A stretch of 64,000 nt of DNA from TMP-7 sp038212445 (GTDB taxonomy: Bacteria > Acidobacteriota > Terriglobia > Bryobacterales > Bryobacteraceae): positions 1 through 64,000 of the forward strand of contig JBBQUM010000025.1 of NCBI GenBank assembly GCA_038212445.1, read 5' to 3'. This document shows positions 58,573-64,000 of this stretch, piece by piece. How positions within the stretch are numbered: the first letter of the stretch is position 1; each line of letters begins with the position of its first letter. Under the pieces are notes generated by a model. That model made no database searches, was not told the DNA's origin, and was given only the letters and a program-made list of their open reading frames with translations. The position numbers were made by a program, and so were the translations under genes.

Positions 58573-59781
58573 TTACCCGGCGATGCGCGTGCCGGCCAGG
58601 TAGTCGCGTATGCGCTCCACTGCTTCCATGAGGCGTTCGAAGGAATTGGCCATGCTGAATCGCAGGTAGCCTTCGCCGAATTCGCCAAACGCATTTCCGC
58701 TCAAACAGGCGACTCCAGCGTCGGAGAGCAGCGCGTTGGCTAGTTTCTTGGACGACCTCCCCGTGCCTTTAATGTTGGGGAACGCGTAGAATGCGCCGTC
58801 GGGAATGGCGCAGCGGAATCCCGGGATGGTGTTCAGTCCCGCGCAGAAGGCGTCGCGCCGCCGACGGAACTCGGCGACCATCGCCGTGCACGAATCCTGC
58901 GGACCGTTCAGCGCGGCAAGCCCGGCGCGCTGGGTGAAACTGGCGGTACAGGAATTCGAATTCACCATGAGCTTGTTCACGGCTTCGATGAGAGGCGACG
59001 GCATGACGCCCCATCCAAGCCGCCATCCGGTCATTGCGTAGACTTTTGAGAATCCGTCGCAGAGAATGCAGCGTTCCTTCAAGCCGGGCAGGGAAGCGAT
59101 GGACACCGGAGCGTCGGCGCCGAAGTAGATGCGCGCGTAAATTTCATCCGACAGCACCATCGCGTTAGTTTCAAGGATGAGCTCAGCAAGCGCTTCGATG
59201 TCGGCCGCCGGGATGACTCCGCCGGTGGGATTCTGGGGCGAATTGAGAATCACCAGGCGAGTGCGGCTATTCAGACGCTGCTTGAGCACGTTCAGGTCGA
59301 ACGAGAATCCGCGATCCTCGACGAGCGGAACCGGCACTGGAGTCGCGCGGCAGAAGCGGATCAATGATTCGTAAATCGGGAATCCGGGGTTCGGGTAGAT
59401 CACTTCGTCACCGGGTTCCACCAAGGCGAGCATCGCGAAAAAAAGCACCGGCTTGGCGCCCGGCGTAATGCAAATCTCGGATGGATCGACGGGAATGCCG
59501 TGGCTGGCAGCAGTACGCTCGGCAATGGCGGCGCGTAATTCGGGATCGCCCTGGGTGGGGCCGTAGTGAGTCCAGCCGTCGCCGAGCGCGCGCTGGCCCG
59601 CCTCAATGACGTGCGGCGGAGTCTCGAAATCGGGCTCGCCAATTTCCAGGTGGATGATATTCCGGCCTTGCGCCTCAAGAGCGCGCGCCCGGGTCAGCAC
59701 TTCAAAGGCACCCTCCACGGCGAGTCGCGATACGCGGTCAGCAATCTGAATGGGACTTGAGGGCTTTAATAAGGAAGACAT
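58573..59781 (-). CDS. PLP-dependent aminotransferase (aspartate-type)
   Basis: 402 residues of aminotransferase class I. LEIGEPDFETP, NSPQNPTGG, LSDEIYARI and DGFSKVYAMTGWRLGW (Lys of SK binds PLP; Arg of WRLG near the substrate carboxylate) are all present, and GYLRFSMAN at the C terminus. It transfers amino groups between amino acids and oxo acids, likely aspartate, alanine or a similar substrate. The gene lies six bases from GrpB and is divergent from sodA. Confidence 0.94.
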   Translation of the reverse strand: MSSLLKPSSPIQIADRVSRLAVEGAFEVLTRARALEAQGRNIIHLEIGEPDFETPPHVIEAGQRALGDGWTHYGPTQGDPELRAAIAERTAASHGIPVDPSEICITPGAKPVLFFAMLALVEPGDEVIYPNPGFPIYESLIRFCRATPVPVPLVEDRGFSFDLNVLKQRLNSRTRLVILNSPQNPTGGVIPAADIEALAELILETNAMVLSDEIYARIYFGADAPVSIASLPGLKERCILCDGFSKVYAMTGWRLGWGVMPSPLIEAVNKLMVNSNSCTASFTQRAGLAALNGPQDSCTAMVAEFRRRRDAFCAGLNTIPGFRCAIPDGAFYAFPNIKGTGRSSKKLANALLSDAGVACLSGNAFGEFGEGYLRFSMANSFERLMEAVERIRDYLAGTRIAG

Positions 59782-59816
59782 GAGTGGAAAACACTCGTAT
59801 TGTAACGTTCCCCGCT

Positions 59817-59860
59817 TTGTTCAAGAAAGAACAACAACAAATAGTCGTGTCTGGGATAAT
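59817..59860 (+). promoter_or_regulatory. sodA promoter with inverted repeat
   Basis: TTGTTC (59817-59822) and GAACAA (59829-59834) are perfect arms around AAGAAA. Downstream is an extended -10, TGG-GATAAT (59852-59860). The -35 is weak. The repeat is well placed for a redox or metal-responsive repressor, but this is inference. Confidence 0.5.
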
Positions 59861-59902
59861 GGCGAAAGCATCTATAGGTTGTTGAGGAGGGAAAAACTCA
59901 CA

Positions 59903-60514
59903 ATGGCGTTCACACTGCCGGCTCTGCCTTACGCGCCCGAGGCGCTCGAGCCGACGATCGACAAAATGACGATGGAGATTCACCACGGCAAGCACCACAA
60001 TGCATATGTGACGAATCTGAACAAGGCACTCGAGTCCGCGCCCGATCTGGCGGGCAAGTCAATCGAGGAACTGCTGGCAAACAACTGCGCGATCGTGCCT
60101 GAGAATATCCGAACGGCCGTCCGCAACAATGGCGGCGGTCACATCAATCATTCGATGTTCTGGCAGATCATGGGACCCAATGCCGGCGGCGCTCCGACCG
60201 GTGACGTGGCCGACGCGATCACCAAGACCTTTGGCGGGTTCGACCAACTGAAGGAGAAGGTCAACGCAGCCGGAACGACGCGTTTTGGTTCAGGCTGGGC
60301 GTGGGTGGTGAAAGCGGGCAGCGGACTCGAGGTCTACTCCACCGCCAACCAGGACAGTCCAGTGATGGAAGGCAAATTCCCGATTCTGGGAGTAGATGTT
60401 TGGGAACACGCCTATTACCTGAAGTATCAAAACCGCCGGCCCGATTATCTCGGCGCCTGGTGGAATGTTGTCAATTGGAACGAAGTTACTCGCAGGTTCA
60501 AAGAAGGTAAGTAG
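59903..60514 (+). CDS. sodA: Fe/Mn superoxide dismutase
   Basis: 203 residues from ATG 59903, which has GAGGAGG twelve bases before it; the upstream extension to 59750 has no Fe/Mn SOD sequence. Metal ligands are in EIHHGKHHNAYV and GGHINHSMFW (His) and DVWEHAYYLKYQ (Asp, His), with FGSGWAWV the second-shell region. It dismutates superoxide. The metal cannot be decided from the sequence. It stands alone, with an extended -10 promoter. Confidence 0.97.
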   Translation: MAFTLPALPYAPEALEPTIDKMTMEIHHGKHHNAYVTNLNKALESAPDLAGKSIEELLANNCAIVPENIRTAVRNNGGGHINHSMFWQIMGPNAGGAPTGDVADAITKTFGGFDQLKEKVNAAGTTRFGSGWAWVVKAGSGLEVYSTANQDSPVMEGKFPILGVDVWEHAYYLKYQNRRPDYLGAWWNVVNWNEVTRRFKEGK

Positions 60515-60523
60515 TATTAATCG

Positions 60524-60552
60524 GGGCACGGCGCGTTCGCGCGGCCGTGCCC
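60524..60552 (+). terminator. GC-rich hairpin with TTCG loop after sodA
   Basis: GGGCACGG (60524-60531) and CCGTGCCC (60545-60552) form eight pairs, with CGCG/CGCG inside closing a TTCG loop. It is very stable but is not followed by a T run, so termination would be incomplete or Rho-dependent. It ends eight bases before the next ATG and could block ribosome access to that start. Confidence 0.5.
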
Positions 60553-60559
60553 GCTGCAC

Positions 60560-61216
60560 ATGGCCCCTCGTACAGCCTTGATCACCGGAGCCACGGGACT
60601 GGTGGGCTCGCACGTTCTGTCCCTCCTGCTCGAATCTCGCCATTATTCCTCAGTTACCTCGATTACTCGAAAACCTACCGGCCGCACGCATGCAAAGTTG
60701 AGCGAAATGACCGGAGATTCGGATCATCTCCCTGACTTTCCGCAAGTGGACGATGTTTTCTGTGCGGTTGGGACCACCATCGCCAAAGCCGGCTCAAAGG
60801 CTGCGTTCCGCAAGGTGGATCATGACTATCCACTGGCAATCGCGCGGCAGGCGGCCTCGGCAGGCGCCAACCAGTATCTTCTGGTCTCGTCAGTGGGTGC
60901 CGACAAGAAGTCGCCCAACTTCTACCTCCACACCAAAGGCGAACTCGAGGACGAACTAGGCGCGCTCCCGTTTCGCGGACTGCATGTCTTTCATCCCAGC
61001 TTTCTCATCGGCGACCGCGCCGAGAAGCGTCCGGGCGAGCGTGCCGGAATCGTTGTAGCGCGGGTTTTGAAACCTTTTCTCCTTGGTTCGCTTCGAAAGT
61101 ACCGTGCCGTTCCCGCAGAAGCAGTGGCGCGCGCAATGGTGGAGGCCGGGGTGCGCGCAGAGCCTGGACGCCACGAGTATTCCTACGGGGCCATCGCCCC
61201 TTTTATTCGTGGTTGA
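60560..61216 (+). CDS. NAD(P)-binding protein (HTATIP2/NmrA-like)
   Basis: 218 residues. Glycine-rich ALITGATGLVGSHVL at the start binds NAD(P), CAVGTTIAKAGSKAAFRKVD and LLVSSVGADKKSPNFYLHTKGE are typical of the short, HTATIP2-like extended SDR proteins. The catalytic role is uncertain. It follows sodA, with a stable hairpin just before its ATG, and precedes the DHA2 transporter by six bases. Confidence 0.88.
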   Translation: MAPRTALITGATGLVGSHVLSLLLESRHYSSVTSITRKPTGRTHAKLSEMTGDSDHLPDFPQVDDVFCAVGTTIAKAGSKAAFRKVDHDYPLAIARQAASAGANQYLLVSSVGADKKSPNFYLHTKGELEDELGALPFRGLHVFHPSFLIGDRAEKRPGERAGIVVARVLKPFLLGSLRKYRAVPAEAVARAMVEAGVRAEPGRHEYSYGAIAPFIRG

Positions 61217-61222
61217 GCGCGC

Positions 61223-62725
61223 ATGAGTACCTTCGCGCAGGGTGCGAAGGAAAATTCGGGCGCCTGGGTGCTCGCTGCCGCCATTCTGGGTTCGAGTATG
61301 GCGTTCATCGACGGGACTGTGGTCAACGTCGCGCTTCCAGCGCTGCAAGCCGCGCTTCACGCCACCATTTCACAAGTGCAGTGGGTAGTGGAGTCGTACG
61401 CGCTGTTTCTTGCCGCTCTCCTGCTGACCGGCGGCTCGCTGGGCGACATCTACGGCCATCGCAAGGTCTTCCTTGCCGGAGTGATCCTGTTCTCTGCCGC
61501 GTCGGCGTGGTGCGGCGCCTCTCCAACCATCATCCAACTCATTCTGGCGCGCGCCCTTCAAGGTGTAGGCGCGGCGCTGCTGGTGCCCGGCAGTTTGGCT
61601 CTGATTAGCGTGTCATTCGCGCCCGACAAACGCGGACGCGCAATCGGCACTTGGTCGGGTTTCAGCGGGATCACTGCCGCCATCGGCCCGGTTTTGGGCG
61701 GGTGGCTCATACAGCACGGCTCGTGGCGCCTGGCCTTCCTGATCAACGTGCCCATAGCGGCGCTGGTGATCGGCATTACGATCTGGGGCGTTCCGGAAAG
61801 CCAGTCAGCAAGCGCCAAGAAGGGCGTGGACTGGCCGGGTGTGGTGTTGACCACTGCGGGTCTGGGCGGCATTGTTTTTTCGCTCGTCGAGTTCAACTCC
61901 GGACTGGCGCTCGTCATCGTCGCAGCGACCGTGGGCGTGCTGTCGCTGATCGCATTCCCATTGGTGGAGGAACGCTCGCCGCATCCGATGCTGCCGCTAT
62001 CCTTATTCGACTCGCGTAACTTCACCGGCGCGAACATCCTGACGCTACTTCTTTACACGGCGCTCAGCGCCACGTTCTTCTTTCTTCCACTGAATCTCAT
62101 CCAGGTGCAAGGCTATTCGGCTACGCAGGCGGGGGCCGCGCTGCTGCCGTTTGTGACGTTGATGTTCCTGCTTTCGCGCTGGACGGGCGGCCTGGTTGAC
62201 CGCTACGGGGCTGAACTTCCGCTCGTTGTAGGACCCTTGATCGCTGCCGCCGGCTTTGCGCTAATGTCGGTGCCGGGAATTGGAGGATCGTATTGGGTCA
62301 CGTTCTTTCCGGCAGTCCTCGTGCTGGGTTTTGGCATGACCGTCACCATCGCGCCGCTGACCACGACGGTGATGGGGTCGGTTTCGCAGGACCATGCGGG
62401 CGTGGCTTCAGGCGTGAACAACGCGGTTTCGCGGGTGGGCGGACTGCTGGCCGTTGCCGTCTTCGGCCTGGTGCTGCAGGTGGTGTTCAATGACACGCTT
62501 GATGGCCGTCTCGACGCTCTCAAGTACCCCGCCGCTGCGCGCGCCAGGATTGAAGCACAGCGCTCCAGCCTGGCCGCGGCGAAAGTAGACGACGACGCCG
62601 GGCGTCAAGCGGTGGCGTGGTCGTTCGTTGACGGCTATCGCGTGGTCCTCTGGCTCTCGGCGGGATTGGCGGTGGCGAGTGCTGCGAGTGCGGCGATTTT
62701 CATCCGCAGGACCAAGCCCACTTAA
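61223..62725 (+). CDS. MFS multidrug efflux transporter (DHA2/EmrB-type)
   Basis: 500 residues with about fourteen helices. MAFIDGTVVNVALPALQAAL in TM1, LTGGSLGDIYGHRKVFLAGV in loop 2-3 and QGVGAALLVPGSLALISVSF in TM4 mark the DHA2 14-helix drug:H+ antiporter family (EmrB, QacA). It probably exports toxic compounds. No EmrA-type adaptor is next to it. It converges on DUF5996 with four bases of overlap. Confidence 0.93.
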   Translation: MSTFAQGAKENSGAWVLAAAILGSSMAFIDGTVVNVALPALQAALHATISQVQWVVESYALFLAALLLTGGSLGDIYGHRKVFLAGVILFSAASAWCGASPTIIQLILARALQGVGAALLVPGSLALISVSFAPDKRGRAIGTWSGFSGITAAIGPVLGGWLIQHGSWRLAFLINVPIAALVIGITIWGVPESQSASAKKGVDWPGVVLTTAGLGGIVFSLVEFNSGLALVIVAATVGVLSLIAFPLVEERSPHPMLPLSLFDSRNFTGANILTLLLYTALSATFFFLPLNLIQVQGYSATQAGAALLPFVTLMFLLSRWTGGLVDRYGAELPLVVGPLIAAAGFALMSVPGIGGSYWVTFFPAVLVLGFGMTVTIAPLTTTVMGSVSQDHAGVASGVNNAVSRVGGLLAVAVFGLVLQVVFNDTLDGRLDALKYPAAARARIEAQRSSLAAAKVDDDAGRQAVAWSFVDGYRVVLWLSAGLAVASAASAAIFIRRTKPT

Positions 62726-63627
62726 GCCGGACGGTCAAGTTCCTTACGATCCCAGTTCGCTAACTTCGCGCCTGCTTCATAGGTGCTTTGACAAAAGTCG
62801 AGAACGGCGCCGGCGGGCGTCGGGTTCTGCCGTGCGTCGTCGTACTTGAGAATGAACTCGCCTAGCTGACGATCCCAGTACGCGGCGCCGGGCTTCACTA
62901 TCTCTAACTCCAGGCCGCTGGGCGACGGTGCGCTGTAGGCGTAGTACGCGGCATTCTTGAACTGCCGGTTGCCGGGCCAGAAGCCCACGCTGGTGACTTC
63001 ATGTGAATAAGCCTCGCGCGTCACTGGATCAACGCCGTCCTTGGCCGGAGCCCGGCGGCCCGAGAATCGTGTAACTGCCAGGTCGAAGGATCCCCAGAAG
63101 AAATGCACCGGGCTGCTCTTACCGGTGAACCGCGAACGAAACTGCTTGAAGAAACCATCGCTCTGGATCAGGATCTGCCGGAACCTCTCGACATACTCAA
63201 CGTCGTAGGAGGCGTGGTGATGATCCTGGTCGAACGGCGTTGGATCGTCGAATTCCTGCGGCGCCCTGGAGATCTTTACCTCAATCCCTAGTGAGCGTAA
63301 ACCCGCCATGTACTCCGCGTAGAAGTCCGCCACTGAACGCGGATATAGACGCAGGCAGTGCTCATTGCCGGAACTCGTCTGAATGCGAAGCTTGTGGTCC
63401 ACAAAATCAAATTGGACCTCGAACGTTTCACGGCCGTGCGGAATGGCGGATGTGGTGAGTCCGTGGGGAGTGACGTACAAGGGCACGTTCCACCAGTGGT
63501 TTTCGAGCGGCGTCAGCGCCATCCGCGTCTTGCCCACAATCTGCGTCCACATATGGAGCGTGTCGCAAGTGGTTTCCCATTCGGTGAACGGAAGAGCGGG
63601 CCATTCGGAGGGATTCAAGAGGGGCAC
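62722..63627 (-). CDS. DUF5996 family protein
   Basis: 301 residues, soluble. The N-terminal WPALPFTEWETTCDTLHMWTQ (first 16 to 21 residues of this block) and the middle HFFWGSFDLAVTRFSGRRAP define DUF5996, whose function is unknown. It is rich in His and Trp residues (HHHASYDVEY), possibly a metal or cofactor site. A single gene with its own promoter region to the right. Confidence 0.88.
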   Translation of the reverse strand: MPLLNPSEWPALPFTEWETTCDTLHMWTQIVGKTRMALTPLENHWWNVPLYVTPHGLTTSAIPHGRETFEVQFDFVDHKLRIQTSSGNEHCLRLYPRSVADFYAEYMAGLRSLGIEVKISRAPQEFDDPTPFDQDHHHASYDVEYVERFRQILIQSDGFFKQFRSRFTGKSSPVHFFWGSFDLAVTRFSGRRAPAKDGVDPVTREAYSHEVTSVGFWPGNRQFKNAAYYAYSAPSPSGLELEIVKPGAAYWDRQLGEFILKYDDARQNPTPAGAVLDFCQSTYEAGAKLANWDRKELDRPA

Positions 63628-63660
63628 CTCGTTTCATCGGTAAGTTACCATGAAGTAGAC

Positions 63661-64000
63661 GTGCGTTTCTTACTCGTCTTCGCATTTGCCTGGGCCGCTC
63701 TTGCCGCTGACGCTCCCGTTTCGTTACGCGGCCATCTCATCATTCAGCAGGGCAAGGCCCCACTGATAGACAAGGGCGGGGCGAGGATCTCGCTTGAGGG
63801 TGATGAGCCGACGATGCTGGTGCTCAACGACGAGCGTTTGGCAAACTCCGACTTCGAGGTGCTGGGCCACTACACCTCGTCCGGTCACTTCGCGGTGGAC
63901 CATATGCATACGCGCTCGCTCTTCCTGCATAAAGATGGCAAGCGGCTAGTGGTCAGCTATTGGTGCGATGTATGCTATATCCGTACGTCGTCGCCCGGAA
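63661..64000 (+). CDS. exported hypothetical protein, 3' truncated
   Basis: Starts at GTG 63661 and stays open to the window end (113 codons). The N terminus RFLLVFAFAWAALAADAPV looks like a signal peptide. A short ATG-AAG-TAG frame ends just before it. The visible part is beta-rich (GARISLEGDEPTMLVLNDERL, GHFAVDHMHTRSLFLH) and has a CDVC motif near the end of the window. Family not recognised; the remainder is needed. Confidence 0.65.
   Translation, partial: MRFLLVFAFAWAALAADAPVSLRGHLIIQQGKAPLIDKGGARISLEGDEPTMLVLNDERLANSDFEVLGHYTSSGHFAVDHMHTRSLFLHKDGKRLVVSYWCDVCYIRTSSPG

Noticed and set aside
1..64000. Prophage, insertion sequence, integrase or tRNA genes
   Set aside because: No integrase, transposase, phage structural gene or terminal repeats are visible, and I found no cloverleaf that I could support in the gene gaps.

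Overview
The window reads as a GC-rich chromosomal segment of an Acidobacteria-like bacterium, most likely of the Solibacter/Bryobacter/Paludibaculum group. The grounds are the very large TonB-dependent receptor with an N-terminal carboxypeptidase-like domain, the several Tat/Sec-exported c-type cytochromes, the polyamine/SPFH/DUF4178 cluster, and a complete methylmalonyl-CoA (succinate-propionate) operon. The assignment rests on gene content only; no marker rRNA is present. No phage, IS element or CRISPR array is visible. Genes are dense and many are translationally coupled (ATGA, GTGA, TTGA or TGATG overlaps).

Layout. 0-9 kb: a truncated membrane acyltransferase-like gene, a TIGR03790/cytochrome c pair, a LysR regulator, a PilZ protein, and ileS-lspA-lgt (translation plus lipoprotein maturation), closed by a convergent VapBC-like toxin-antitoxin pair. 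9-18 kb: an amino-acid permease, a set of repeated palindromes, then a tightly coupled minus-strand operon: SPFH protein, a 58-residue ORF plus nucleotidyltransferase, SpeD, two DUF4178 proteins, a 63-residue ORF, DUF350, membrane-fused spermidine synthase and an FAD amine-oxidase-like protein. This is the strongest candidate for an under-described system: polyamine-type chemistry tied to a membrane/envelope complex. 18-22 kb: a candidate SRP 4.5S RNA, glutathione peroxidase, dnaB with a DnaA-box-like upstream region, and thrC.

22-31 kb: an eight-gene operon for methylmalonyl-CoA metabolism (5S and 12S carboxyltransferases, an OadG-like small membrane protein, biotin carrier, epimerase, both mutase subunits, MeaB) with no biotin carboxylase, which suits a transcarboxylase or propionate fermentation. 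31-36.6 kb: the TonB receptor, then two damaged toxin-antitoxin-like pairs. 36.6-45.6 kb: M2 peptidase, an MFS-queC-queE operon, an amidase, a MarR-SRPBCC pair, and thrB with a Gfo/Idh oxidoreductase. 45.6-56.9 kb: sugar isomerase, di-heme peroxidase, hydrolases, transporters, a cupin, a small regulator operon, a PQQ-type beta-propeller protein, a frameshifted membrane gene and an MBL hydrolase. 57-64 kb: a two-heme cytochrome c, GrpB, an aminotransferase, sodA, an NAD-binding protein, a DHA2 efflux pump, DUF5996 and a truncated exported protein.

Four apparent single-base deletions, each restorable by lengthening a short G or C run, disrupt three genes (two toxin-like genes and one membrane gene). 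They may be true decay or homopolymer sequencing error, and this matters for reading those loci.
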